This document shows positions 42,981 through 53,660 of a stretch of 64,000 bases of DNA, in pieces; the first letter of the stretch is position 1, and every line of letters starts with the position of its first letter. This stretch comes from Euclidia mi (taxonomy: Eukaryota; Arthropoda; Insecta; Lepidoptera; Erebidae). Made by a program: the position numbers and the translations under genes. Under the pieces are notes generated by a model. It had not been told where the DNA came from, searched no databases, and worked only from the letters and a program-made list of their open reading frames with translations. The stretch lies in NCBI GenBank assembly GCA_944739405.2, contig OX123187.2, forward strand, positions 37,986,394 to 38,050,393, in the 5' to 3' direction.

Positions 42981-45406
42981 GTGTGCGTTCGCGCAGCGGA
43001 ATGTTGTTGAATTTAAAGATTTTAATTATGCAGATATTTAGTGTATGACGTCGTATAATTGTGTATGGTAAAAAAAAATTTGTGCACGCAGCCATTGTGG
43101 AGAAATTCACCAAAAACTGATTCCGCTGGGCGAACGTTGTCCTGGCGGAACTTTTTTTAATCCATTGACTTTAGAAGAAAAGAGATGTGTCCAAAAATTA
43201 GTGTGTATTTGTGTGTAATTGTGTATGTATGAATAAAATTGGTGCATGCATAAACTTCGGAGAAATTCAAGTTTCCGCTACGCGAACGTTTGGCCATTAG
43301 CTAGTTTTCATATAAAGCGCTTACATAGAGAGCTGTAGATTTTTACATACGTTGTTTTGAATTTGTTTATATTTGTTTAAAAAACAGATTTAGAAATAAT
43401 CGTAGGGCTTAAAAGATAAAAATATAAACGTAAAATACGCTTATTAGGTCTTAGTTCTTAAAGTATGCACTTTGGGGTCTAGATTTTCACGTTTATACAA
43501 ACCTTGAAAGTGTCTGCAACATGTTGCCAAGTATCAATGATGTTCCGTTAGTAATTAAAGAGTTATAGGACAATTTACCATGAATAGATCACTGTTTACA
43601 AAGCAGTCAAATATCACGACGTTCTAAAGGAATTGCATGGTAAAATATATTCCAATAATTAGTGTATTCATTCAACGATTCACATGCAAAATTTCATGTC
43701 ATTAAATTCAGTAATTAAAGAAAAACAATTATAATACTGACGAAGCATCGAAAACCTACATAACCCGACCAAGTTCGGATAGCTACAAAAAAGCGGCCGT
43801 GCAATATATTTAGGTAACATCCCAAAATTTACAGTATAATACCGGTATTGAATTGGTATAGGCGATAACACAATTGTTGTTTCGATATAATTTATAGGTA
43901 ATTTACTTTTGTACACCTACTTTTTTAAATGTATGACTATGACAGAAAGTAGGTACTATTTACGTAGGTACTTTATTTAAGTATGCGCTTGAGACTTGAG
44001 ATATAATCTAGATATATTATTAAAATTTAAGACAAATAAAATTCATACAGCTAATTTGTATTGAATAGTTCACGGATCAGAATTCTAACTATAGACCTCT
44101 TAGGGAAATTAAATAATTACCACATGTAAATACTACTGTTTATGTAAATATTTATCATATTGTAGCTTATTACACTATTTAACCAATGGACTAGGTATGC
44201 ACGAGCGTTCCCCTTTGCAACTTTAGTGGATCAAACAATGTAATAACTTAAAAAAACTACTTCTTGAATCGATTTTTTAATTGATGTATACCGTTGTACT
44301 GGTAGTGACTTATGTATGTGAGCGTGTTCCCCCGCACCCCACCAAAATATGCAGAATTATTTTGTTCAAAACGGTTCGGTAGTCCTTTGGTTAATTGTAC
44401 ACGGATATTTAAATACTTGTTAATTGAAGATTTATTTTTATCGTAGATAGTGGCGCTATTATTTAAAAAATATTTTTAATTCAAGAAATGCAATTGTTTT
44501 ATTTTGTCCTAACGCTTGTGTACGCAACTGTACCATATTAATAAATACTATATTGGAAGTTTAAGAACGTTTCTTAGATATATGGCACGGCCGCTTTTTT
44601 GTAGCCATCCGAACTTGGTCGGGTTATGTAGGTTTTCGATGCTTCGTCAGTATTATAATTGTTTTTCTTTAATTACTGAATTTAATGACATGAAATTTTG
44701 CATGTGAATAGTTGAATGAATACACTAATTATTGGAATATATTTTACCATGCAATTCCTTTAGAACGTCGTGATATTTGACTGCTTTGTAAACAGTGATC
44801 TATTCATGGTAAATTGTCCTATAACTCTTTAATTACTAACGGAACATCATTGATACTTGGCAACATGTTGAAAACACTTACAAGATTTGTATAAACGTGA
44901 AAATCTAGACCCCAAAGTGCATACTTTAAGAACTAAGACCTAATAAGCATATTTTACGTTTATATTTTTATCTTTTAAGCCCTACGATTTTTTCTAAATC
45001 TGTTTTTCAAACAAATATAAACAAATTCAAAACAACGTATGTAAAAATCTACAGCTCTCTATGTAAGCGCTTTATATGAAAACTAGCTAATGGCCAAACG
45101 TTCGCGTAGCGGAAACTTGAATTTCTCCGAAGTTTATGCATACACCAATTTTATTCATACATACACAATTACACACAAATACACACTAATTTTTGGACAC
45201 ATCTCTTTTCTTCTAAAGTCAATGGATTAAAAAAAGTTCCGCCAGGACAACGTTCGCCTAGCGGAATCAGTTTTTGGTGAATTTCTCCACAATGGCTGCG
45301 TGCACAAATTTTTTTTTACCATACACAATTATACGACGTCATACACTAAATATCTGCATAATTAAAATCTTTAAATTCAACAACATTCCGCTGCGCGAAC
45401 GCACAC
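42981..45406. mobile_element. Fold-back DNA transposon with ~835-bp arms and perfect 9-bp target duplication
   Basis: TATATAACT at 42972-42980 and 45407-45415 flanks it exactly. The arms (about 42981-43817 and 44570-45406) are inverted repeats with only scattered differences, starting GTGTGCGTTCGCGCAGCGG. Each arm carries three copies of a TCCGCTNNGCGAACG-type motif in varying orientation near its outer 320 bp. The spacer (43818-44569) is AT-rich with no recognised protein. Inserted in the last intron of the Harbinger transposase. A 9-bp duplication with long arms points to Mutator-like (or Merlin-like) elements. Confidence 0.88.
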
Positions 45407-45495
45407 TATATAACTAGCAATGTTTGCAATAATTTGCTTTAAAGCATAAGTAGGTAGGTAGGTAGGTATATAACTTAGTAAACAGCATTGCAAAC

Positions 45496-45882
45496 CTTGT
45501 TCTTCATTGAACAGAATTGCCAAATTATGCAGCACAGCACAAGCAATTATAGTAGTTTTGATAGTGGTATATGAACCCCTCATCACCTGCAGCAATATCC
45601 GAAACCGTTGTTTCCAAACCCCGAAGCACCTTTCGATGACGTTACGGGTCTGGATATGGCGGCGATTAAAACTCCTCTCTGCTTCAGAGGTAGGTCTTAA
45701 TATTGGTGTTATAAGATGAGGGGTACATGGATAACCACTATCTCCGATGAGCCGCCCATTAAATTCTTGCTCTTCGAATCTCCTCTTGATAGAGCTCTCC
45801 CGATAAATTCTGGCATCGTGTGTACTGCCTCTCCAATGACATACAATGTCACAGATTTTCAGATCAGCATCGCAGACGACCT
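45496..45882 (-). CDS. HARBI1-like transposase exon 3 (second Asp and Glu), frameshifted
   Basis: Acceptor ATTCACAG, donor GTTTGC. It encodes VVCDADLKICDIV, then after two extra bases HWRGSTHDARIYRE, GRLIGDSGYPC, NVIERCFGVWKQRF and ACAVLHNLAILFNEEQ. Apart from the TG expansion at 45838-45844 the frame is clean to the donor. Confidence 0.85.
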
Positions 45883-45954
45883 GTGAATATTCTCTTTGTA
45901 TATATAGACAAGTACCTACTTACTTGAAACTTGTATGACAGTAATTTTGTAAGT

Positions 45955-46370
45955 ATATATACATTGTCGTGTGGCTGACGGCATAGAATACAAGTGTCAC
46001 CACCCCTTATCTTCCCGTGGGTGTCGTAAGAGGCGACTAAGGGATAACACGATGCAAATACCATCTTTACGTAGAGACGGAAAACTCGACATCAAACCCT
46101 ATACGACTGCCTCGTTGGTCTCGCGGCATAAATGTGCGCGTGGGATCGGGAGGTCCCGGGTTCGATTCCTGGGTCGGGCAGTGTTATTGGGTTTTTCTGT
46201 CACGAAATTCTCAGTAGCAGCACGGAGTCTGGAAATGTGCCCGGTACGGCAATAGGCTCGCCCCTTATTACGTGGGACTAAAGTATATCTGGCGAAAAGT
46301 GGGTGTAGAAATACACCTCTGCCTACCCCTTCGGGGATAAAAGGCGTGACGATATGTATGTATATACATT
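45955..46370 (+). mobile_element. Long SINE with RTE-type 3' tail
   Basis: 5' block GTGTGGCTGACGGCATAGAA and CGTAAGAGGCGACTAAGGGA. tRNA-like part GTTGGTCTCGCGGCATAAAT and CCCGGGTTCGATTCCTGGG (B box), then GGGCAGTGTTATTGGGTTTT. Tail CTCTGCCTACCCCTTCGGGG and TATG/TATA repeats, the same tail as the RTE LINE at 29472. It lies in intron 2 of the Harbinger transposase. Confidence 0.85.
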
Positions 46371-46588
46371 ACGAATAACCGTAGGTACCTACTTATTCAT
46401 CAAAAACAAAATTCCGAATAAGTAATTTTTCTAAATCGAATAAGTAACTAACTCGGTGAAGTGTGGAAATCTGACCTACTTAAATGAAATTAAATAAAGT
46501 GCTGTCTCTGTTGTCTGTTCTAGTACCTAGGTAGCTACATGTAAGTAATATTTCTATAAGAAAGTATTAAATGGAGATAGGCAATTAC

Positions 46589-46870
46589 TTGGGTATTAAT
46601 AGAGTAGTGGCCCTTTCTATTTATATGGTATTGGCCCGCATCGCCACCAACCCTCCTTATTTTGATATGAGTGCAGTCTATTGCACCGTTTATGCCTTGA
46701 AGGCCGCAAATGGCTTCAAATTTGCGAATTGCATTTGACTCTGCCGTTACACTAGACGGCATTTTTATGTAACGCGAACTTTTTGAAGCCAACGCGATCG
46801 CAACTTTGAGGGCTAAACGTGACAAAGTCTGTTGACTCATGCCATGGATGTCAGCGCAGTCCTCTTGAAT
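46589..46870 (-). CDS. HARBI1-like transposase exon 2 (first catalytic Asp)
   Basis: Acceptor TTTATTTTCAG, donor GTAATT, 94 codons exactly. It encodes MSQQTLSRLALKVAIALA, FEAICGLQGINGAIDCTHI and GQYHINRKGHYSINTQ, the usual DDE_Tnp_4 block around the first Asp. Confidence 0.9.
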
Positions 46871-46981
46871 CTGAAAATAAATAGGTTAAATGAAAGTCAT
46901 TTATAAACTCCACATAATGTGCATTCACACAAATTTCGAATTAATTTTATATGTTAGGTAGGTAACTAGGTAGGTACTTAC

Positions 46982-47260
46982 TTCATGACGACCCCAATAT
47001 CTGATTACTGCCATTACCTGCAGTTCGACTGGAATGCTGCCGCCTCGAACATCATTCTGGAGATCAGATCTGACTATATCTATTATACGGTTCATATTTT
47101 GCTTGCTAAATCGGTATCGCAGCTTGAACTCTTCATCCGATAAAACTAGAAGCGGATTGAATCGCGCTCTGTAGGTCTTCCTCTTTCTTCTCGTTGGAGC
47201 TCCGAAAATGATCAGATCTGCTATATCATTTTGAAAATGTTCAAGATCTTCAAAATCCAT
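46982..47260 (-). CDS. HARBI1-like transposase exon 1
   Basis: Ninety-three codons from MDFEDLEHF to VMAVIRYWGRHE, ending on a codon boundary at a GTAAGT donor. Contains RRKRKTYRARFNPLLVLSD and the RYRFSKQNMNRI helix. The start lies about 290 bp inside the right TIR. Confidence 0.88.
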
Positions 47261-47749
47261 GTCTAATTTTATTATAAAATTAAATTGTGCAACTTGGATC
47301 AAATTGTTCAAACAACTTGACAATTTCCCAATTTCCAACTGGAATCAATCGATCAGCTGATGCAAGTAAAAGCCGCCATTGTGCCTCTCAGCAACGTTTA
47401 AACAAGGTCCCGGTGTTGTTTAAATTTGACAGCTATTTGAGCGTCACTTAGTGGCTACTAAATGCTAAACAGGGTTTATAGGTAAGGTTTTTGCTAATCG
47501 GCCTCTCAGCAGCTGTTTAAAGTTTTAACTAACGTTTATAAGTAAGAGGGTGAGTGTTTTAGTTTGTTTGGACGTGGTTAAGCAGAGAGGACTCAATCCA
47601 CACTTTGGCCAAAATTGAGTTAAGTATGCCATCGTACTCCCGAGGGTCAAATCTACCATGTAGTAAAACCCTTTTTGGAAAATGTACACTGCAACTAGTT
47701 TTTTTCGCTACCCCGACTCAACCCACAGTATGAAGAGCACACAAAAAAA

Positions 47750-48130
47750 TTAATTTGCAGAATGAACTCAGTCCGCTTGAATTGTTTCTGAGTAATGTAT
47801 TTCTATGAGTATGTTCTTAAGGTCGATAAACCAATATAAACTCAAACAGCTTGGATCCTTTCTAAGAATAAGTTTTATTATACATATATCATTATATGAA
47901 ATAACTAAAACGACTTAAACAGGTTGAGTCGTTTCTGTGTTATAGGTTTACTGAAACAAAATATTTCTTTTTATTTATCAGAAACGACTCAAAGCACTTA
48001 AGATATTTCAGGAAAACTGCTTTAAATGAACTGCGCATTTAATATCAAATAAACTAAATCGACTCAAATAGGCTGAGTCGTTTCTAAGGAATAGATGTAA
48101 TGACTGATAGAAATACTTTCAAATGAACTG
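47750..48130. repeat. Subterminal inverted/direct repeats of the 47570 element
   Basis: The word TGAGTCGTTTCT and its complement AGAAACGACTCA, plus variants (TTGGATCCTTTCTAAG), recur at least five times near 47855-48095. The same TCAATCC/GACTCAA core is part of the TIR. Confidence 0.65.
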
Positions 48131-48214
48131 GGGCGACTTACAAAATTTGATTTATTAAATAATATTAATAATAAAATTAAATAGATTTTATTAATATTAA
48201 ATAATAATAAAATC

Positions 48215-50636
48215 TATGCGTGGGCGAATCGCATCAGGCGGTACAAAAAAAGGATTGACCGATATTCCCAAAATCACGCAAGAGATGAGAAGCTGGTTTA
48301 TAGGAATTGGGATCCACCTGAACCAGGTGTGGCTGATGGACGTCGACCAGATGATGCGAACACGATTGCGTTCTGGCGCAGTTTATGGTCTACTCCCGTC
48401 AGCCATACACAGGGTGACTGGATTAGGGATATTGAGCGATCATGTGAGGTAATACCTCATATGGAGCCTGTAGCCATAGACGCCAGCGATGTAAATTGTG
48501 CAGTCCGTCCGTTAGCCAATTGGAAATCTGCGGGACCGGACGGGTTGCACAATTTCTGGTTAAAATGGCTACGCAGTGCACATGTTCGCTTGGCATCCCA
48601 ATTCCAGTCATCTCTGGACTCAGGATCGCTGCCAAGTTTTATGACAACTGGCGTAACTCACCTGCTCTTCAATTCTGGTAGTACCACGGAGCCTACGAAC
48701 TATAGGCCTATAACTTGCCTGCCTACAGTTTATAAAGTTTTTACATCCATTTTGAGAACAAAATTGGCATTAAATATATTTTATAATAAAATCTTATCTG
48801 AGTCTCCAAATGGATGTAGAAGCCGGGAAAATGGTACTAAGGCCATTAGCCAACAGGTGCGCCGTAGTCGAAAGAATCTGGCGACATGCCTGATAGACTA
48901 TAAAAAGGCCTATGACTCTGTGCCACATACGTGGCTTTTGAGGGTGCTGGAGTTGTACAAAGTAGATACATCACTATGCGCCCTCTTGAAGGCATGTATG
49001 GGGCGGTGGAGTACGGTGCTTCGCTATCTAGGGTGGCGACAGCCTTGCGGGTATGGCGTACCTATAAAGATCAAACGGGGTATTTTCCAAGGCGACAGTT
49101 TGAGTCTACTATGGTTTTGCCTAGCACTGAACCCTGAGCACTTTGCTCGAAAGTTCAGGGCTAGGCTATCGGTTGCAGACTAGAGGTCAGGTTATTTCTC
49201 ACCTCCTTTTCATGTATTTGCCCCCACTGACCTCCAATTAATTGAGTTATTAAAGATAACTGAAAGCTTTAATAATTCATTTAAGATGGAGTTCGGTGTG
49301 GATAAATGTGCAGTCATGCATGTAAACAGAGAAAGGAATGTGGAATCTGATGGTATAGAGCTCTCAGATTTCACACAACTTAGATCTCTCACTGCAACGG
49401 CAACCTACAAATATCTGGCTATGTCGCAGGCATTAGGCATTGATGACGCTGGCATGAAACAGGCGTTGGAGGCACGTTTCTCTGGCCGCCTGAAGAAAGT
49501 TTTAAAAAGCTTTTTATCGGGCGGAAATGAGGTGCGTGCCTGTATCGGTTGGGCTATGCCCGTCTTAATGTACTCTTTCGGCTTACTCAGATGGACTCAA
49601 ACAGAATTGGACGCCTTGGATAGGAAAGTTCGCTGCCTACTTACGACATACAGGATGCATCACCAGCGTTCGTCGGTGATGAGATTGTACATCCCGCGCA
49701 AGTGTGGGGGTCGTCGCTTCTTGAGTGCCAAGACCCTCCACAATCGCAAGGTGTGCAATCTCAGAGAATACTTTCTCCACACCGACGCGGGTGTGCACCG
49801 AGATATGGTCGCTGTGGACAGAGGGCTTACCCCGCTGGGTCTGGCCAAAAAGAACTGGCGCAAACCTGCCGCACTTGGTGTAGAGGAGCGCAGGAAAGTA
49901 TGGAAAGGCAAAGAGCTGCATGGACGTTTTTACCGGGCCTTGCATGGGCCCGACGTAGATTTTCCAGCGTCGGTGTCCTAGCTTCGTTTATACGATCTTT
50001 TCGCCGAAACAGACGGTTTTGTCTTTGCGATTATGGACGAAGTTGACATGACGAACAACTACCGGAAGTATATTCTGAGGGATGGGACGGTCGACATATG
50101 TCGGGCATGTCATCAGCCTGGTGAATCGCTTAGACATATAGTATCCGGTTGTTCTCGTCTTGCCAACGGCGAATATTTGCATAGACAGAACCAAGTAGCC
50201 AGGATTGTCCACCAGCAACTTGCCTTAAAGTACCAACTTGTCGACTCTGAAATACCGTACTACAGGTATGTGCCCGACCCAGTTCTTGAAAATGGTCGTG
50301 GTACTCTGTATTGGGATCGGTCGATCATTACTGACAGAAGTATTGTGGCTAACAAGCCGTACATAGTGGTGACCGATTAGAGCGCCTTGCAATGATCATC
50401 GACGTCACCATACCCCATGACGAGAATATCGTGAAAGCCGAAAAAGATAAACAAATTAAGTATTTGGACCTGGCCCACGAGATTGTTCTCGTGTTCTGGT
50501 CCAATTACTTAATTTGTCGACAACGACATGTGGGATGTTGACTCGGCGATCATTGTACCGATAGTCGTGACCGTAAATGGTCTTATTGTCAAGAGCCTCG
50601 ACCACCACCTCAAGAGGCTCTCGTTAGACGGCTGGA
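48215..50636 (+). pseudogene. LINE reverse transcriptase with C-terminal restriction-like endonuclease region, damaged
   Basis: Plus-strand blocks in order: RRYKKRIDRYSQNHA-like start, WKSAGPDGLHNFWLKWL, NYRPITCLPTVYK, CLIDYKKAYDSVPHTWLL (first catalytic Asp), RGIFQGDSLS, then after a break MEFGVDKCAVMHVNRERN, ALDRKVRCLLTTYRMHH and MRLYIPRKCGG. Next come ELHGRFYRALHGPDVDFPAS, the Cys-His cluster CRACHQPGESLRHIVSGC (50100-50160), VPDPVLENGRGTLYWDRSI, and TIPHDENIVKAEKDKQIKYL with KYLDLAHEI. A CCHC cluster followed by an acidic nuclease-like region is the layout of RLE-type LINEs (R2/R4/NeSL groups). The expected x-M-D-D box appears deleted at about 49214 (ISHLLFM joins VFAPTDLQLIE in another frame). 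Dead copy. Confidence 0.8.
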
Positions 50637-51287
50637 TCTTGAAACCATTGCCCTTATGTTCTGACAACAGATACTGCCTCACAATAGGCGACCGCTTCAC
50701 TTGTTGGCCTGAGGTGTATCCACTCCAGGATATGACTGCTGAAACCTGCGCTGCCGCCCTTGTCAGTGGTTGGATTTCGCGGTTTGGCTGTCCAGAACAC
50801 ATTACCACCGAAAGCGGCAGACAGTTCCTATTGCACACATTCAAGGAACTCGCCGCACTGATTGGCGCAAACCATCACGCTACCACCTCGTACCACCCAG
50901 CAGTTAATGGCCTTGTGGAGAGATTGCACCGACAAATAAAGTCAGCCATCACCTGCCATGCATCATCCAACTGGGTTGAAGTCCTACCTTGGGTTCTCCT
51001 TGGCATACGAAGCGCATGGAAGGAAGTCCTACAATCGTCTACAGCAGAAATTGTGTACGGTTAACCGCTCCGTTTACCTGAACAATTCCTCTCACCTGCC
51101 TCCGAAACTGAGACAGATATTACAACTCTGGCTGCTAGACTACGTGCTCACGTCAGCAAACTCACTCGCTACCTACGTCATGGCACAATAGTTCCAGTAG
51201 AACGTTTTACGTACCCAAGGACCTGCCAACAGCAACCCACGTCATCGTTCGTCAGGGTCCGGCAAGAAGATCACTTGAAACACCGTA
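50637..51287 (+). pseudogene. Ty3/gypsy integrase core fragment, frameshifted
   Basis: Begins abruptly as LPLCSDNRYCLTIGDRFTCW (first catalytic Asp), then AALVSGWISRFGCPEHITTE where the second Asp has become Glu, and TTSYHPAVNGLVERLHRQIK (catalytic Glu in NGLVERLHR). After VYG at 51061 a stop follows; similarity continues in other frames (LRAHVSKL and a final VRQ-like block). It fuses directly to the end of the LINE, and the hAT copy follows at 51296. Confidence 0.85.
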
Positions 51288-51295
51288 CTCAAGTC

Positions 51296-52129
51296 TAATG
51301 GTGGTTAATATAGCATATAGCACAATAGCACAGCACGCTAATTTTATTTCGCATCTAATAGCAAGTTCGTTCGGCTCTCGTTCGTGCTATAAAATAGCAT
51401 ATAGAATCAAATATCGCGCCGACGCGACGGCACATCGCACTTCGCACGTTCGCAGCGCTGTGAATTGCGATATTTGCGATCAGTCTTCGCGTGCTAACGC
51501 GAGCAGCCAGACGTGAACTTACGTAGCGTGCGAATTTTAGCTGTTCGACGGCTCGCGCGATTTAAGTAGGCATATAAGTACGCGACTTATTTTACGTTCT
51601 CAAAAGTTAAGTGTTTTGTGTTTGATTAAAAAAACTGTGATAGGACACGTAATACTGTGTATCTATGAATGATCTATGTAACGTGTGTTAAAATGATTTA
51701 AATAACTCAATATAATTATATACAGTCCTAAGCCTGAAAAGTATGAAGGAAAATTAATTGACTTATTTATTATTAATAAGTTGGTTAATATTAGTTTCTT
51801 GTGCATAATGATTACATTTTATACTTAGAATAAATGTACAAATATGTATATGTATTGTTTATTCATGTGTAACATTACAGTTGACCATGTTATCTGCCCC
51901 ACGCGTTAAGTCTTAAGACTCGTTAGGCAAATAGCATGTTTGTCGACGCTATATGGATAGCGCGACAGCGCGCTGAACCGTACATGTGCTAAAACTAGCG
52001 GTCACAGGAAGGGTGTTGACGCTTCGGACGATAGCATGCTATATTATAGCATTTTTAATAGCATGCTAAAAAAATTTAGCATATAGTTCATAGCATGCGA
52101 TTGATAAATAGCAGATTCGAACATCATTA
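51296..52129. mobile_element. 834-bp non-autonomous hAT element, copy 1
   Basis: Flanked by perfect 8-bp duplications CTCAAGTC (51288-51295, 52130-52137). Ends TAATGGTGGTT and AACATCATTA form short inverted repeats with the hAT-like 5' TAATG. Interior has repeated TAGCATG / GCATGCTA words near the right end. As far as I can see, base-for-base identical to 62456-63289. The 72-codon open frame inside is shared only because the copies are identical. Confidence 0.92.
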
Positions 52130-52691
52130 CTCAAGTCCCTACAAGGTTTTACGCCGAGAACAGAAGACCTTTGACGTGGACCTCCGGTGCCACAGAAAGT
52201 ACTAGGCGGATGAAAGAAATTAACATGCGACCTCATTTTTGGACTGTTTTATCTATTTTTTTTTTATTTAAATGGTTGTGTTTTATGTGATTTTACTAGC
52301 TTTGTGTTTAAGGTCAATTAATCTAAAACTTTTTAGTACTTTTTATTATTTCGTTTTTTTTATAAATAATTTTCTAGTACAAGGCAAGGGTAGTTTTGAG
52401 TCCATTTTGAGAAATATTTTTTTTTAATCTGTCTTAGCAATCTAAGCAATCTTAAGTTTAATGGTAAGGACTCAACCCACATTTAACTTAATATCTCGAA
52501 ATGTATTGCAAAATATATCACAAACTTGATGGACAAATACAATATTAACTATTCTTTTGATGATAAGAGCAATTTAAAAAAAAATCATAACCATTTGTCA
52601 GAGAAATTACAGCTCAAACTTCAAACGCCCATAACTCAAAAGTGACTTTGTGTGGATTGAGTCCTTTCTGCTTAACTACGTCCGTTTGTTA

Positions 52692-53660
52692 GAAGAACAT
52701 GTTTTTCTACACACATATATTAGGTACCAGAATTATTTAATGTACATATTTTTACGAATAAACTAAATAAAAACACAATTTAGTTCATAACCTCAAACAT
52801 ACTTTTTATAGAATAAAAAAGGTAAGTAATCCCAATATTTTAAAATTCATGTCTATACTAAAGTTAAATAAAGTAACATAAAAATATTGATATATAACTC
52901 CACAGCAATAGACATGAAAAAAAAAATTCTGGTCCACCTTTGTATGGGAACCGACCATTGTTCTTTGTCGACACGGTCAATACAGTCAACAATCGTAAAA
53001 AGGGAAGATACGCAGTGAAATATTGCAAGTCACGTTGATAAAGAGTCAGGAAGGTCAGGATAGATTATTTCACACACATATCGCCCCTTTATTGCCAAAA
53101 CCGATTATCTACCGAAAACTAAACTTGTGGCAATAATGATTTAAAAGTTTGACAGAATAATTATGTAACTAAATTACATATATCTTACCTGCAATCATGT
53201 AATTATAATGGAACAATTAATAAAGTATGTTTGTAAATCATAAAAATAGAAGTACTTTATTGCTAATCCTTGAAAAAATGCCAAACACTATCTTCAGGGA
53301 GGTCATTTAGTTGTTTTATTCCTGAATAACGACATAAGCATATATATCATTAATTAAATCACTTGGAGCTTATCTTAAAGCTTCACCGTAAGCTTTCGAA
53401 GAAAGTAATAAGATACCAAAAACAACTGTAAAAATAACACTCTGAAACATTCTACAAATTGAAATTTTAAAAATGATAATTGGTTTTGCTTGAGTAAAAT
53501 TAAGAATTGTGGTAGACTATCTGCAAAATGTTCATACAACGAACTACAGCAAGCCTGGTCTATTTTTATAATAACAAAAATACCAAATAATCATTACTTA
53601 TCTATATGACAGTAAAACTGAATAAAGGAGGAAAATTATAAGAATGATATATTATTAATA
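52692..53660. other. No gene recognised
   Basis: AT-rich, no repeat partner seen within the window, no coding motifs. Confidence 0.45.

Larger units (their letters stand above)
42723..47260 (-). pseudogene. HARBI1-like PIF/Harbinger DDE transposase, four exons, one 2-bp frameshift
   Basis: Exons 47260-46982, 46870-46589, 45882-45496 and 42832-42723 have GT-AG borders and compatible phases; about 351 residues, matching HARBI1-family length (about 350). Start MDFEDLEHF is preferred; an upstream in-frame Met at 47338 is possible. The N-terminal part has FRFSKQNMNRI-like helices (RYRFSKQNMNRIIDIV). Catalytic residues: Asp158 in GAIDCTHIKI (exon 2), Asp234 in LIGDSGYP and Glu270 in NVIERCFGVWK (exon 3). 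STHDARIY precedes the second Asp. The tail is acidic. At 45838-45844 a TGTGT run has two extra bases that shift the frame between DIVC and HWRGSTHD. The final intron was enlarged by a 2.4-kb fold-back insertion and the second by a SINE. It would act as a nuclease on the element's TIRs with the Myb-like partner. Confidence 0.88.
38275..47550. mobile_element. PIF/Harbinger transposon carrying both canonical genes and nested insertions
   Basis: TIRs CCGTCTTACTTATAAA and, inverted, CCCTCTTACTTATAAA (15 of 16 match), flanked by TGA at 38272-38274 and 47551-47553. Inside are a Myb/SANT-like gene on plus and a HARBI1-like transposase on minus, convergent, each starting about 300-380 bp from its own end, as expected for this superfamily. 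The words TTTACTTATAAACGTT and CAGCTG/TTTAGCTG recur near both ends. After subtracting the insertions at 39939, 41596, 42262, 42981 and 45955, the element is about 4.9 kb. Both genes carry a small frameshift, so the copy is probably inactive unless those are sequence errors. Confidence 0.88.
47570..52683. mobile_element. Inverted-repeat DNA element related to 1150-3275, filled with LINE and gypsy debris
   Basis: Left end GGACGTGGTTAAGCAGAGAG and right end (inverted) GGACGTAGTTAAGCAGAAAG, continuing to CTCAATCCACA, about 33 bp with two mismatches. Flanks GTTTGTTT (47562-47569) and GTTTGTTA (52684-52691) match at seven of eight bases, suggesting an 8-bp target duplication. The subterminal region (47750-48130) has repeated GACTCAAA / TGAGTCGTTTCT words. 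No own transposase is recognised. It begins only 17 bp beyond the Harbinger target duplication. Confidence 0.72.

Noticed and set aside
43680..44707. Two similar open frames on opposite strands (43680-43916 and 44516-44707)
   Set aside because: They are mirror copies produced by the fold-back element's arms, not genes.
46105..46190. tRNA gene
   Set aside because: A- and B-box-like words are present, but flanked by SINE 5' and 3' blocks and the RTE tail; it is the head of a SINE.
51298..51516. 72-codon open frame conserved between two loci (also 62458-62676)
   Set aside because: The conservation is that of the whole 834-bp hAT copy; the frame has no motifs and simply lies in identical DNA.
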